A stretch of DNA of 64,000 bases from NCBI GenBank assembly GCA_040381935.1, contig JBEIGJ010000001.1:1-64000 (forward strand), read 5' to 3'. The notes beneath the pieces are model-generated. The model saw only the letters and a program-made list of their open reading frames with translations. It searched no databases and was not told the DNA's origin. The stretch comes from Casp-actino8 sp040381935 (lineage in GTDB: Bacteria > Actinomycetota > Acidimicrobiia > Acidimicrobiales > Ilumatobacteraceae). Position numbers and translations under genes: made by a program. Shown piece by piece: positions 1-8,991 of the stretch (positions are counted from its first letter, which is position 1; each line of letters begins with the position of its first letter).

Positions 1-144
1 ATGGCCACCCGTCCGTCCAATCGAAAACTAGCTAACGGTCCGAGCCCCTGAGTCGACTCCTGCTGAGGCCCACTGCTTGATTCATCTGCCATGACGTCAG
101 ACTACGGACCGTTGGCTACTTGCCATCTGTGCCACCATGTTTCC

Positions 145-888
145 ATGAACTCTCACCACGATGCCACCAGGCATGTCGTCTTGGTTCACGGTGCTTGGCA
201 CGGCGCTTGGTGTTTCAGCGCGCTTCAAGCAGAACTTGATCGACGAGGAATACCGAGCTACGCCGTGGATCTTCCGGGTCATGGGGCTTCGATAGAAGCC
301 CTGGGAGATCTCGCTACAGATGTTGCTGCCGTACGATCCTTGCTGCAGGTTTTGGCCGATCGTGGCATTGCAGATCCAGTACTCGTTGGACACAGTTATG
401 GCGGCGCCGTCATCTCCCAGGCTGCGACGATGGGACCTGGGGTTGGCTCACTGATCTACCTCGCAGCGTTCGCCCTCGAATCCGGCGAAAGCGTGATGTC
501 CGCACTCGGATCTTTCCCCCGGCACGAAGTGGAGTTGGGCTCAGCAATTCGCATGCGTGACGACGGGACAAGCGTTCTCGATCCATCGGTCGCCAGTGCT
601 GCTCTTTACAGTTCATGCGATGAGATCACAGTCGAAGCAGCCTTGAGTCGACTCACCCCACAACCGATGGCCACCATGACTCAAACCCTCACTGGTTCGG
701 CTTTGGGTTCGGTTCTTTCGACCTATGTCATTTGCTCACAGGATCGAGCCGTTCATCCCGTCCACCAAGAACTGATGGCGCGACGTTGCTCGCAGACCGT
801 CACCTTTGATACCGACCATTCCCCGTTCCTTTCCATGATTGAACAAACAGCTTCTGTCATCGAACAACACGCCCGTCAGCAGCGTTAG
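145..888 (+). CDS. alpha/beta-fold hydrolase (esterase type)
   Basis: This 247-residue protein belongs to the alpha/beta hydrolase superfamily, in the plant-esterase-like group that opens with an HGAWHGAW oxyanion-loop motif (residues 15-22). The nucleophile elbow is GHSYGG (82-87, Ser84). The acid is probably the Asp of CSQDRAVHP and the His lies in DTDHSPF near the C-terminus, so the triad is intact. It should be a soluble hydrolase of a small ester or lactone; the substrate cannot be read from sequence. I chose the ATG at 145 because the family motif starts soon after it. An in-frame ATG at 91 would add 18 residues unlike the family. The next gene starts 7 bases after the stop, so the two are probably co-transcribed. 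Confidence 0.85.
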   Translation: MNSHHDATRHVVLVHGAWHGAWCFSALQAELDRRGIPSYAVDLPGHGASIEALGDLATDVAAVRSLLQVLADRGIADPVLVGHSYGGAVISQAATMGPGVGSLIYLAAFALESGESVMSALGSFPRHEVELGSAIRMRDDGTSVLDPSVASAALYSSCDEITVEAALSRLTPQPMATMTQTLTGSALGSVLSTYVICSQDRAVHPVHQELMARRCSQTVTFDTDHSPFLSMIEQTASVIEQHARQQR

Positions 889-895
889 GCCGACA

Positions 896-1801
896 ATGAA
901 GATCAGAATCGGCTACGGGTTCGGAGTACGAACTTCCCTGAATGACGAAGGCTTTGGTCGCGTGGTAGATGCCCTCGAAAATCTTCACTTCGACAGTTTG
1001 TGGTTGAGTGAGAGAATCGGCGGTGAGGCCCCAGATCCACTCGTGGGAATGGCCTACGCCGCCGGGCGAACCAAGAAACTGAAATTCGGTATGAGCGTGA
1101 TGGTTTTGCCAGGGCGCAATCCGGTCATCTTGGCCAAAGAACTTGCAACACTCGATCGATTATCCGGAGGTCGATTGCTCCCGGCGTTCGGACTCGGCGT
1201 AGCCGATCGCCACGAACAACAAGCTTTCGGCGTGGCCCGTGAGGAGCGAGCGAAACGTTTCGATGAGGCATTGTCAGTTTTGCGGGCCTGTTGGACTCAA
1301 GAGCGAGTCACCCACCATGGGACGTTTTTTCACTACGACGATTTACAGGTCCAACCCAAACCGCTGCAAAATCCGCCCGAGGTCTGGTTGGGAGGAATCG
1401 CCCCCAGCGAATTGAAGCGTGTCGGCCGTCTGGCCGATGGATGGTTGCCGAGCTTCGTTACTCCGAGTGATGTCCAAACTGGCCGACGCATCGTGGAGCA
1501 AGTTGCCGCTGAACATCATCGCTCGATTGATGAGGAACATTATGGCGCCCTCATTCCTTACGCTTTCGATGCTCTCCCCGATGCCCTGGAGGCTGGTCTG
1601 CGCGCCCGTCGACCAGATCTTGATGACGTTGGACAGCTCATCCCGCGCGGTTGGTCCGCTTTACAAGACATGATCGGACGTTTCGTGGACGTGGGGTTTT
1701 CCAAATTCGTGGTCCTTCCGATTGTCGAACCAGGTTCGGCAGGCGACTGGGAAGACCACCTCTCCGAGGCAGCCGAACGTCTCTTACCCCTGCAGACCTG
1801 A
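896..1801 (+). CDS. LLM-class (F420-dependent type) oxidoreductase
   Basis: This 301-residue protein has the luciferase-like monooxygenase fold. The N-terminus MKIRIGYGFGV is typical of the actinobacterial TIGR038xx-type LLM proteins. Other family marks are the strand-helix segment FDSLWLSER, the segment LATLDRLSGGRLLPAFGLG, and KPLQNPPEVWLGG. Actinobacterial members mostly use F420, but FMN use is not excluded and the substrate is unknown. The ATG at 896 is preferred over an in-frame ATG at 839 that would lie inside the hydrolase gene. Related LLM genes occur in mycobacterial steroid loci, so its place beside ring-degradation genes makes a role in that pathway plausible, as inference only. 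It converges on the SDR gene downstream. Confidence 0.85.
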   Translation: MKIRIGYGFGVRTSLNDEGFGRVVDALENLHFDSLWLSERIGGEAPDPLVGMAYAAGRTKKLKFGMSVMVLPGRNPVILAKELATLDRLSGGRLLPAFGLGVADRHEQQAFGVAREERAKRFDEALSVLRACWTQERVTHHGTFFHYDDLQVQPKPLQNPPEVWLGGIAPSELKRVGRLADGWLPSFVTPSDVQTGRRIVEQVAAEHHRSIDEEHYGALIPYAFDALPDALEAGLRARRPDLDDVGQLIPRGWSALQDMIGRFVDVGFSKFVVLPIVEPGSAGDWEDHLSEAAERLLPLQT

Positions 1802-1900
1802 TCTCTGTACCCTTTTCGGCACGCGCCATGCCACGCCGATCCTGCTTGGGTAGGAAAACGACGCGATTTGGCACCCTTTCGCGCCCAAGGATTGAAGGGG

Positions 1901-2671
1901 TTAGCGGCCGGTTTCTCGGTAAGGGGTGTCCAAGAACGGTGGCCAGTCACCGCCACCATGAACCTGCAGGGTTGCTCCGCTCACGTATCCCGCCAGCGAC
2001 GAGGCAAAAAAGACGCAGACGTCGCCGATCTCCTCCGGAACTGCCAGTCGCCCTATGGGAATCTGCGCCCCGGTCCGACGTACTCCTTCTTCATCCCCGT
2101 AATGCAAATGGGCCAATTCGGTACGCACCATCCCGACCGTGACCAAATTGGTCCGGACCTTGGGTAGCCACTCCTGACCCACCGTTCGGGTGAAGTTCGC
2201 CAGAGCCGCTTTGGCCGCTCCATAGGCAGCCACCGTCGGGGCCGGTCGTTCGGCCGAGACGCTGCCGATATTGATGATCGACCCACCTCCGTCTTGATCC
2301 TGCATGATGCGATTCGCCGCCTGACTGCACCACATGGCCGCAAAAAAATTGATGGCCATGATCTTTTGATCGAAGTTCGGAGATGACACAGCAGTATCGG
2401 CGGGTGGACTTCCACCCGCATTGTTGACCAAGACATCGAGGCGCCCGAACCGAGCATGGATATCGGCGAAGAGTTGTTCGATGTGCTCGGGTTTGCGCAG
2501 ATCAACCGCATGAGACGTCCAGCCGGTCGGCAGGCCATCGGGAATCGAGCGAGCACAGACCACCACGGTGGCTCCGGCATCGTCGAACCTTTGGGCAATA
2601 CCCCGTCCAACACCTTTTGTTCCCCCGGTTACCAGGACGACACGTTCCGAAAAATCGATGGCCAGGGCCAC
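1901..2671 (-). CDS. SDR oxidoreductase divergent from the echA20-ipdABC operon
   Basis: This is a classical short-chain dehydrogenase of 256 residues. It has the cofactor motif TGGTKGVG near residue 16, NNAGG, a Ser in IGSVS, and the catalytic YGAAK. The start is a GTG at 2671. It is transcribed away from the echA20-like gene across about 100 bases. This matches the M. tuberculosis arrangement I recall, in which the SDR genes Rv3548c/Rv3549c diverge from echA20-ipdABC. A role in oxidising or reducing a hydroxy/keto intermediate of steroid rings C/D is therefore likely, but the exact step cannot be assigned. An inverted repeat (2733-2749) lies in the shared promoter region. Confidence 0.85.
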   Translation of the reverse strand: MALAIDFSERVVLVTGGTKGVGRGIAQRFDDAGATVVVCARSIPDGLPTGWTSHAVDLRKPEHIEQLFADIHARFGRLDVLVNNAGGSPPADTAVSSPNFDQKIMAINFFAAMWCSQAANRIMQDQDGGGSIINIGSVSAERPAPTVAAYGAAKAALANFTRTVGQEWLPKVRTNLVTVGMVRTELAHLHYGDEEGVRRTGAQIPIGRLAVPEEIGDVCVFFASSLAGYVSGATLQVHGGGDWPPFLDTPYRETGR

Positions 2672-2732
2672 GCCTGCACCATACTGGCCCGACTTTCCCG
2701 CTCTCCGCTCTTTCAGCCGTGTCGTCCTCGTT

Positions 2733-2749
2733 TCTGACGCTTCGTCAGA
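2733..2749. promoter_or_regulatory. perfect 7-bp inverted repeat in divergent promoter
   Basis: TCTGACG and CGTCAGA are separated by the 3 bases CTT. The repeat sits between the divergent SDR and echA20-like starts, about 20 bases upstream of the GTG at 2769. The size and symmetry fit a TetR-type operator. It does not match the KstR2 core I recall (CAAG-N2-CTTG). Operator function is inference. Confidence 0.45.
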
Positions 2750-2768
2750 TCAGGAGTACGCTCGGTGC

Positions 2769-3563
2769 GTGGGAATCATCTCGAATATCGACGATCGCGG
2801 GGTAGCCGAGATCGTCATGGACTGTCCGCCAGTCAACGCCTTGACCGTGGCCCAATGGTTCGAACTGGCCCAAACGGTTACCGCCTGCGGTGCCCAAAGC
2901 CACGTTCGCGCGGTGGTCCTGCGAGCTGAAGGACGGGGCTTCAACGCCGGCGTGGACATCAAAGAAATGCAAAACACCACCGGGTTCGACGCCTTGATCG
3001 GCGCCAACAAGGGATGCTTTGCTGCCTTCGCCGCCGTGTACGACTGCCCCGTTCCAGTCATTTCAGCGGTGGCCGGTTTCTGCGTCGGTGGCGGCATCGG
3101 ACTCGTCGGCAATAGCGACATCATCGTGGCGAGTGACGATGCTTTTTTCGGTTTACCCGAAGTCGATCGCGGTGCACTCGGCGCGGCCACTCATTTGGCG
3201 CGATTGGTCCCTCAGCACAAGATGCGCGCCATGGTCTACACCTCGGCAACGGCAACCGCGGCCGAGCTTTTGGCATTCGGCAGTGTGCTGCGCGTTGTCC
3301 CCCGCGCCGAATTGCGAGCCGCTGCCTTTGAAATCGCTCACAACATCGCCGACAAACATCCAACGGTCATTCGCGCCGCCAAGGAAAGTTTGAATGGCAT
3401 CGATCTGTGGGACGTGAAACGCAGTTACCGCTTCGAACAGGGGTTCACCTTTGAACTCAATCTGACCGGGGTCAGCGATGAATTGCGCGATGACTTCGCA
3501 AGAACCGATAAGACCAACTCGTCAAAAACCACCACCGATGCAGAATCAGGCAAGTCCCAATGA
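2769..3563 (+). CDS. echA20: EchA20-like steroid ring hydrolase (crotonase family)
   Basis: This crotonase-fold protein is about 264 residues long from the GTG at 2769, with AGGAG at 2752-2756. Longer in-frame starts would run back through the divergent SDR gene. Diagnostic EchA20 segments are FNAGVDIKEMQNT, GFCVGGGIGLVGNSDIIVAS, FGLPEVDRGALGAATHL and EQGFTFELNL. In M. tuberculosis EchA20 opens the last but one steroid ring (ring D of HIEC-CoA), giving the substrate for IpdAB. The oxyanion-hole glycines (NAGVD, GGGIG) are present. The 3' end overlaps ipdA by 4 bases, indicating translational coupling. The C-terminal tail after FELNL is somewhat longer than I recall for the mycobacterial protein. 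Confidence 0.9.
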   Translation: MGIISNIDDRGVAEIVMDCPPVNALTVAQWFELAQTVTACGAQSHVRAVVLRAEGRGFNAGVDIKEMQNTTGFDALIGANKGCFAAFAAVYDCPVPVISAVAGFCVGGGIGLVGNSDIIVASDDAFFGLPEVDRGALGAATHLARLVPQHKMRAMVYTSATATAAELLAFGSVLRVVPRAELRAAAFEIAHNIADKHPTVIRAAKESLNGIDLWDVKRSYRFEQGFTFELNLTGVSDELRDDFARTDKTNSSKTTTDAESGKSQ

Positions 3564-4474
3564 GCGTCACCCATCGCAGCAAATTGATCACTGAAGATCA
3601 GGCCGTCAGCCAACTCTCCAATGGCATGACCATCGGTATCGGTGGCTGGGGAAGTCGCCGCAAACCGATGAGCCTGGTCCGAGCATTGCTCCGCTCCAAT
3701 CTCACCGATCTGACCATCGTCTCCTATGGCGGACCAGATGTCGGTCTGCTCTGCGCCGCCGGCAAAGTCCGTCGGCTGGTGTACGGATTCGTCTCACTCG
3801 ATTCGATTGCTCTCGAACCGCACTTTCGGGCGGCGCGCCAAGCCGGGACAATTGCCGACCCCGTTGAATACGACGAGGGAATGCTGCAATGGGCCCTGTA
3901 CGCCGGAGCCCTACGCCTTCCCTTTCTGCCGACTCGAGCCGGACTGGGAAGTGGAGTCATGGATGTCAATCCCCGATTGAAGACTGTGACTTCTCCTTAT
4001 GAAGACGGCGAATCACTGTTGGCAGTTCCCGCCATTCGTCTCGATGCCGCATTCGTGCATATGAACCGTTCCGATGATCGGGGCAATGCCCAATTTCTCG
4101 GTCCCGATCTGTACTTCGATGATCTCTTCTTGGCGGCCTGCGAACCCGGACATCGTTTTGTCAGTGCTGAGCGAATTATCCCCACTGCAGACCTACTCAC
4201 CGAAGGCACCTTTCACACGCTGAAGATCAATCGATCGATGGTCGATGGCGTCATTCACGCCCCGAACGGCGCTCACTTCACTACTTGTGAACCCGATTAC
4301 GGTCGCGACGAAGCCTTCCAGAAGGCCTACGTCGAGGCGGCTCGGGAGACGGACTCCTGGTCTGCTTTCTCCCGCCGTTTTCTGAACGGTTCGGAAGCGG
4401 ATTATCAGCACGCAGTCACCGAATGGACCGCTGAACGCGCCGCCGAGAAGTCAGCCACCAAGGGAGCATCATGA
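3560..4474 (+). CDS. ipdA: IpdA, CoA-transferase-fold steroid ring hydrolase, alpha subunit
   Basis: The 304-residue alpha subunit of the heteromeric IpdAB enzyme. Its fold is that of a family I CoA transferase, but IpdAB hydrolyses the last carbon ring of COCHEA-CoA in cholesterol catabolism. Matching landmarks are MTIGIGGWGSRRKPM, LTIVSYGGPDVGLLC, YGFVSLDS, DEGMLQ, LPFLPTRAGLGS and GAHFTTCEPDYGRDE. ATGA overlaps join it to echA20 upstream and ipdB downstream, as expected for subunits made in fixed ratio. The assignment rests on recalled similarity to Rv3551 together with conserved gene order. Confidence 0.93.
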   Translation: MSVTHRSKLITEDQAVSQLSNGMTIGIGGWGSRRKPMSLVRALLRSNLTDLTIVSYGGPDVGLLCAAGKVRRLVYGFVSLDSIALEPHFRAARQAGTIADPVEYDEGMLQWALYAGALRLPFLPTRAGLGSGVMDVNPRLKTVTSPYEDGESLLAVPAIRLDAAFVHMNRSDDRGNAQFLGPDLYFDDLFLAACEPGHRFVSAERIIPTADLLTEGTFHTLKINRSMVDGVIHAPNGAHFTTCEPDYGRDEAFQKAYVEAARETDSWSAFSRRFLNGSEADYQHAVTEWTAERAAEKSATKGAS

Positions 4475-5238
4475 GTGACCTCACCCAAGAAAGCATCGCT
4501 CTCGCCGATGTCATTGCTGTGGCTTGCGCCGAAGCATGGCGCGGCGACGGTGAGATCTTCGCTTCGGGTATGGGTGTGATGCCAATGCTCGGAGCTCGTC
4601 TCGCTCGCGCCACCTTCGAACCCGACCTTTTGGTTTCTGATGGTGAAGCCTTCTTCGTCGCCGGTGACCTACCGATTGGGTCTCAGGAAAAAACCATCGA
4701 GGGATACATTCCGTTTCGCGCCGTCTTTGACACCTTGTGGGGCGGACGTCGCCACGTGATGATGGGAGCCAGCCAGATCGACCGTTTCGGCAACACCAAC
4801 ATCGCCAACATCGGACCCTGGTCAAAGCCCAAGGCCCAACTACTCGGGGTGCGCGGCGGCCCGGGGAACACGGTCAATAACGCCACTAGTTTCTTTATAC
4901 CCAAACATCAATCCTCAGTTTTCGTTCCTACTGTCGACATGGTGAGCGGAGTCGGATACGACCGAGCACGTCAAATCGGCGGCTTCATCGCCCAACGCCA
5001 TGATCTCCGGCGAGTCATCACCAATATCGCGGTTCTGGATTTCCAGGGCCCCGACAATTGCATGCGACTGGTCAGCGTGCATCCTGGGGTGAGCGTCGAT
5101 GAGGTTGTTAGCAACACGGGGTTCGATCTCCACATCCCGTCTCAAGTGCCGATGAGTCGCGGACCCAATCCAGAAGAGATGGCAGCCATCGATCTCATCG
5201 ATCCACGCGGTCTACGTCACCGGGAGATTCCGACATGA
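4471..5238 (+). CDS. ipdB: IpdB, CoA-transferase-fold steroid ring hydrolase, beta subunit
   Basis: The 255-residue partner of IpdA. Recognisable segments are GEIFASGMGVMPMLGARLAR, LLVSDGEAFF, FDTLWGGRRHVMMGASQIDR, GNTNIANIGP, VRGGPGNTVNNATSFF and MRLVSVHPGV. These follow the CoA-transferase beta-subunit fold and, as I recall, the IpdB sequence closely. IpdAB opens the final ring before beta-oxidation of the remaining chain to acetyl-, propionyl- and succinyl-CoA. The gene overlaps ipdA and ipdC by 4 bases each. The protein ends RGLRHREIPT, close to the mycobacterial terminus. Confidence 0.93.
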   Translation: MSDLTQESIALADVIAVACAEAWRGDGEIFASGMGVMPMLGARLARATFEPDLLVSDGEAFFVAGDLPIGSQEKTIEGYIPFRAVFDTLWGGRRHVMMGASQIDRFGNTNIANIGPWSKPKAQLLGVRGGPGNTVNNATSFFIPKHQSSVFVPTVDMVSGVGYDRARQIGGFIAQRHDLRRVITNIAVLDFQGPDNCMRLVSVHPGVSVDEVVSNTGFDLHIPSQVPMSRGPNPEEMAAIDLIDPRGLRHREIPT

Positions 5239-6341
5239 CCATTACTTCTGCGAACTCCGTCGTTGCCCATCCACGACTGCGCACCTCTTTGTGCGATCTA
5301 TTGGGAATCGATTATCCCGTCGTCCAAACCGGGATGGGTTGGGTTGCCGGACCGCGTTTGGTGAGCGCTACCTCGAATGCCGGGGCGCTCGGCATTTTGG
5401 CCAGTGCCACCATGGACTTTGACCAACTTGTGACCTCCATCACCGAAGTGAAGTCCCGCACCTCACGACCATTTGGCGTCAACTTGCGCGCTGACTCGGC
5501 CGATGTCGTGGACCGTATCGAGTTGATGATTGATCAGGGAGTCAAGGTGGCCAGCTTCGCCCAAGCCCCCAAACCCGAACTGATTTCCCGTCTGAAAGCA
5601 GCAGGCGTGGTGGTCATCCCATCCATTGGCGCCAAGCGCCACGCCGAAAAGGTACTCGACTGGGGTGTTGATGCCGTCTTGGTCCAAGGCGGCGAAGGAG
5701 GCGGCCACACCGGATCGGTTCCCACCACTGTCCTCCTTCCCCAGGTGGTCGATGCCGTAGCCGGACGAGTACCAGTCATTGCCGCTGGTGGATTCTTCGA
5801 CGGACGGGGCTTGGTGGCGGCCTTGGCCTACGGCGCCGACGGCATTGCTATGGGAACCCGATTTCTCCTCACCAGTGATTCCACTGTGCCGCAATCGGTG
5901 AAGGATTACTACCTCTCCAAAGGCGTTCTCGACACTGTGGTTTCCATCCAAGTCGACGGCGTTCCGCACCGCGTCCTGCGCACCGAGTTGGTGGACCAAC
6001 TCGAAAGCGGTCGCGGCAAAATACTGGCCTTGCCACGCGCGGCAATCAACGCTCTGCGATTTCGCAAGATGACCAACTTGTCGCTCCTGGCCATGTGGAA
6101 AGAGGGTCAAGCCATGCGTCAATCCATGGATCTGTCGCTCACCCAAATGATCATGGCCGCAAATACGCCAATGTTGCTCAAGGCCTCCTTGGTCGACGGC
6201 CATACCGAAAGCGGAGTCATGGCCAGCGGTCAGGTGGTCGGCATCATCGATGACCTGCCGTCATGTCAAGAGCTCCTCGAAAGGATCATCACCCAAGCCA
6301 ATGACGTTCTGGCGTCTTTTAACGCACCGGGTTCGCGATGA
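5235..6341 (+). CDS. ipdC: IpdC, NADH-dependent flavin reductase (nitronate monooxygenase fold)
   Basis: This 368-residue TIM-barrel flavoprotein belongs to the 2-nitropropane dioxygenase/NMO superfamily. Family marks are the N-terminal GIDYPVVQTGMGWVAGP, the catalytic-loop region QGGEGGGHTGSV, IAAGGFFDGRGL and the FMN-phosphate segment GADGIAMGTRFL. In the ipd operons of mycobacteria and rhodococci this is IpdC, needed for turnover of the hydroxylated ring C/D CoA thioester upstream of EchA20. Position directly after ipdB with a 4-base overlap supports the call over a generic nitronate monooxygenase. It overlaps the MaoC gene by 4 bases as well. Confidence 0.9.
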   Translation: MTITSANSVVAHPRLRTSLCDLLGIDYPVVQTGMGWVAGPRLVSATSNAGALGILASATMDFDQLVTSITEVKSRTSRPFGVNLRADSADVVDRIELMIDQGVKVASFAQAPKPELISRLKAAGVVVIPSIGAKRHAEKVLDWGVDAVLVQGGEGGGHTGSVPTTVLLPQVVDAVAGRVPVIAAGGFFDGRGLVAALAYGADGIAMGTRFLLTSDSTVPQSVKDYYLSKGVLDTVVSIQVDGVPHRVLRTELVDQLESGRGKILALPRAAINALRFRKMTNLSLLAMWKEGQAMRQSMDLSLTQMIMAANTPMLLKASLVDGHTESGVMASGQVVGIIDDLPSCQELLERIITQANDVLASFNAPGSR

Positions 6342-6796
6342 CTCTGATCATCAACGGACCAGACGACCTACGTTCTCGTCTCGGTACCCATCTCGGATAC
6401 AGCGACTGGCTGGAGGTGGACCAGGAGCGAGTGAATCTCTTTGCTGAGGCCACCGGCGATCACCAATGGATTCACGTTGATCCCCTTCGGGCCAGTAGCG
6501 GTCCCTTTGGCGCTCCGATTGCCCATGGTTACCTCACATTGTCACTATCGAATTACTTCCTGCCGCAGATTGTGGAGGTGCGCGGCTTCGATGCTGGCGT
6601 CAACTACGGCCTCGACAAAGTGCGCTTTCCTTCTCCGGTCAAAGTAGGACAACGGATTCGTGGCGGGGCTGAACTCGTCAGTATCGACGATGTCACAGGC
6701 GGCGTTCAGACCACTATTCGGATCACCATCGAATGCGAAGGTGCTTCCAAGCCGGCATGCGTCATTGAATCACTCAGTCGCTGGCTGAATGGCTGA
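6338..6796 (+). CDS. MaoC-like (R)-specific enoyl-CoA hydratase
   Basis: A 152-residue single hotdog-domain hydratase. The hydratase-2 motif spans residues 35-72 (FAEATGDHQWIHVDP, then GPFGAPIAHGYLTLSL), with the presumed catalytic Asp41 and His46. It closely resembles the mycobacterial HtdZ (Rv0130) type. It probably hydrates a trans-2-enoyl-CoA formed during beta-oxidation of the opened steroid nucleus or its side chain, though the position in the pathway is inference. It is coupled to ipdC by a 4-base overlap, and about 50 bases separate it from the next SDR gene. Confidence 0.88.
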   Translation: MTLIINGPDDLRSRLGTHLGYSDWLEVDQERVNLFAEATGDHQWIHVDPLRASSGPFGAPIAHGYLTLSLSNYFLPQIVEVRGFDAGVNYGLDKVRFPSPVKVGQRIRGGAELVSIDDVTGGVQTTIRITIECEGASKPACVIESLSRWLNG

Positions 6797-6847
6797 TCCG
6801 GCGAACGACTGCGATGAGCTGTGCTTTGGTAGGGGGATCTTGAAAAA

Positions 6848-7654
6848 ATGACCGTTCAAAAAATGTTTGAGATGCATGGGCGAGTAGCGCTTGTTTCTGG
6901 AGCCGGGCGCGGTATCGGAGCAGCCAGTGCCGTTGGGCTGGCCGAAGCTGGAGCCGATGTCGCTGTTCTGGCCCGCAGCATCGACCAGTTGGAGACAGTG
7001 GCGGAAAAAATCCGCTCGCTGGGCCGGCGAGCCATTGCTATTCGTTGCGATGCCAATGATCCCGATGATGTCACAGCAGCGGTGCAACGCACTGTTGACG
7101 AACTAGGACGTATCGACACGGTCATCAGCGTGGTGGGTGGCTCGATGCCCCAGCCTTTTATGTCCACGCGCGACAAGGATTTACGCCAAGCTTTCGAAAA
7201 CAATGTGATCAACGGTTTGCGTTTGGTGCGAACGTGTGTGCCCCATTTGCTGACCGCAGCCGATGATCGGGTTGGTGCTTCTTCGGTGGTCATGGTTTCG
7301 AGCGCTATTGGTCATGTAGTCGGTCGCGGTTATGTCGCCTATGGCAGCGCCAAAGCGGCCCTCGACCATGCCGTCGAACTGATGGCCGCTGATCTCAATC
7401 CCAAGATCAGGGTCAACGCCGTGGCTCCCGGTGCGATTCTCACCGAAGCGCTCGACGTCGTGGCCAACGATCCCCAACTACGCGCCGGTATCGAAAAAGC
7501 CACGCCTTTACGACGACTCGGTGAACCCGAGGACATCGCGGCCGCGGTCCTCTATCTCGCCTCACCAGCATCGAGCTACGTCACCGGGCAAATCCTGGCG
7601 GTAGACGGAGGCGTCACCACGACCAATTTCAACTTTCCTCTTCCCGATCTGTGA
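6848..7654 (+). CDS. SDR oxidoreductase
   Basis: A 268-residue classical SDR. The cofactor motif is SGAGRGIG (residues 17-24), with VVGGS in place of NNAG, Ser residues in MVSSAIG and the catalytic YGSAK. The C-terminal segment RLGEPEDIAAAVLYLASPASSYVTGQ and the VDGG motif are typical of FabG-like enzymes. A strong ribosome site (AGGGGG, 6831-6836) precedes the ATG. The VVGGS replacement is unusual but occurs in some members. It sits after the MaoC hydratase and could oxidise the 3-hydroxyacyl-CoA that enzyme makes; this pairing is inference. The stop overlaps the MFS start (GTGA). Confidence 0.87.
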   Translation: MTVQKMFEMHGRVALVSGAGRGIGAASAVGLAEAGADVAVLARSIDQLETVAEKIRSLGRRAIAIRCDANDPDDVTAAVQRTVDELGRIDTVISVVGGSMPQPFMSTRDKDLRQAFENNVINGLRLVRTCVPHLLTAADDRVGASSVVMVSSAIGHVVGRGYVAYGSAKAALDHAVELMAADLNPKIRVNAVAPGAILTEALDVVANDPQLRAGIEKATPLRRLGEPEDIAAAVLYLASPASSYVTGQILAVDGGVTTTNFNFPLPDL

Positions 7655-8991
7655 GTGGAAGCGCCTCGATCCCATCATCGGCTGTTGCCGAGGGGTCTCC
7701 CATCCAGCGTCGGAGTTCATTGCGGGCTCTACGCCATCGCGATTTCGCACTCTTTTGGACTGCCGCGGCAATTTCCAACGGTGGCGGCTGGATGCAATTG
7801 GTGGCGGTTCCGGCGCTTTTATACGACCTGACCGGTAGTTCGACCTGGCTCGGACTGGCTTCAATGGCCGGCCTACTTCCGGCTGTCTTTCTCACTCCTC
7901 ACGCTGGAGTGCTGGCTGATCGAATCAGTCGCCGTCGCATCTTGCTCATCACCCAGACCGTGCAGATGATTTGTGCCTTGAGTCTGTGGTTGTTGTACAT
8001 GTCCAATGACATCAGCCCGGGTTCGATTGTCATCATTGGGCTCATCGGCGGAGTAGCAACCGGCTTTCAAACTTCGGCCTGGCAGAGTTTCGTACCGCTA
8101 CTCGTCCCACCCGATGAACTGCTCGATGCGGTGAAGTTGAACTCGGTGCAGTTCACCTTGGCCCGGGCACTTGGTCCAGCTCTGGCCGGCGCTGTCGTCG
8201 GCACCCTGGGTACTGGGGCGGCGATTTTGATCAATGCCCTTACCTACACCTTGGTCATCGGAGCGCTCATCATTGCCCGGCCACGGCAGATCTTCTCCGC
8301 AACGAACAGCGGTCGGGTCGGTGCAGTTCTACGCGAGGGTGGGCGCTTCGTGTGGCGCAATCGACCTTTGCGCCTAGCGGTCTTTTTGGCCTTTGCCACA
8401 TCTCTGTGCGGTCAGTCACTGCAACATGTCGCCCCGGCAATTGCCAACCAAATTTTCCTGCGGCCTTCAACGGACAACGCAGGATTGCTGGTGGCACTGG
8501 GTCTCGGTGCCCTGGTCTCCTCCATCAGTTCCGTTGTCGTCGGCGACCGACTCAAGCGTTCAGAGCGGGTCCTCATCGCCCTCCTTCTTTTCGCTCTCAG
8601 CACCGCTCTCATACCCCTCTCGTCGAACTATGCAGTGGGTTTAATCGCTTACTTCATCGGTGGTTTGGCTCACCTGCAATCAGCAGTGGCGCTGAACACT
8701 CTCATCCAAGGTGCGGTACCCGATCACCTACGGGGACGCACCATGAGTTTTTACGTGCTTGGCATCCTGGCGGGCATACCGCTCGGCGCATTCATGCTCG
8801 GCCGACTCGGAGATGTGTTCTCCATGCGGGTCGCGGTCACTATTGATGCGGTGATTTTTGTTCTCCTCGTCGTGTTAATGATCACACGAGGTTGGTTGCG
8901 CGACCTAGATACAACCAAGATTGAAGACGAGCCCAAACCGAATAGCAAGGATGCTGATGTCGCGCCCGGCGCGACTCCACTACAACCATGA
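7651..8991 (+). CDS. MFS transporter (MFS_3/EntS-like type)
   Basis: A 446-residue integral membrane carrier with about 12 predicted membrane segments. The N-terminal pattern LRHRDFALFWTAAAISNGGGWMQLVAVPALLYDLTG is characteristic of the MFS_3 (EntS-like) group, and motif A is seen as GVLADRISRRRILL. The last 25 residues are polar and charged, presumably cytoplasmic. Related proteins are mostly exporters. Here it lies inside a catabolic operon with GTGA and ATGA overlaps to its neighbours, so it may export a toxic or dead-end intermediate, or import a steroid fragment. Direction and substrate cannot be deduced. Confidence 0.85.
   Translation: MSGSASIPSSAVAEGSPIQRRSSLRALRHRDFALFWTAAAISNGGGWMQLVAVPALLYDLTGSSTWLGLASMAGLLPAVFLTPHAGVLADRISRRRILLITQTVQMICALSLWLLYMSNDISPGSIVIIGLIGGVATGFQTSAWQSFVPLLVPPDELLDAVKLNSVQFTLARALGPALAGAVVGTLGTGAAILINALTYTLVIGALIIARPRQIFSATNSGRVGAVLREGGRFVWRNRPLRLAVFLAFATSLCGQSLQHVAPAIANQIFLRPSTDNAGLLVALGLGALVSSISSVVVGDRLKRSERVLIALLLFALSTALIPLSSNYAVGLIAYFIGGLAHLQSAVALNTLIQGAVPDHLRGRTMSFYVLGILAGIPLGAFMLGRLGDVFSMRVAVTIDAVIFVLLVVLMITRGWLRDLDTTKIEDEPKPNSKDADVAPGATPLQP

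Noticed and set aside
1..51. Short open frame from the first base to a stop at 49-51
   Set aside because: Only 16 codons are visible; it may be the end of an upstream gene but nothing supports coding.
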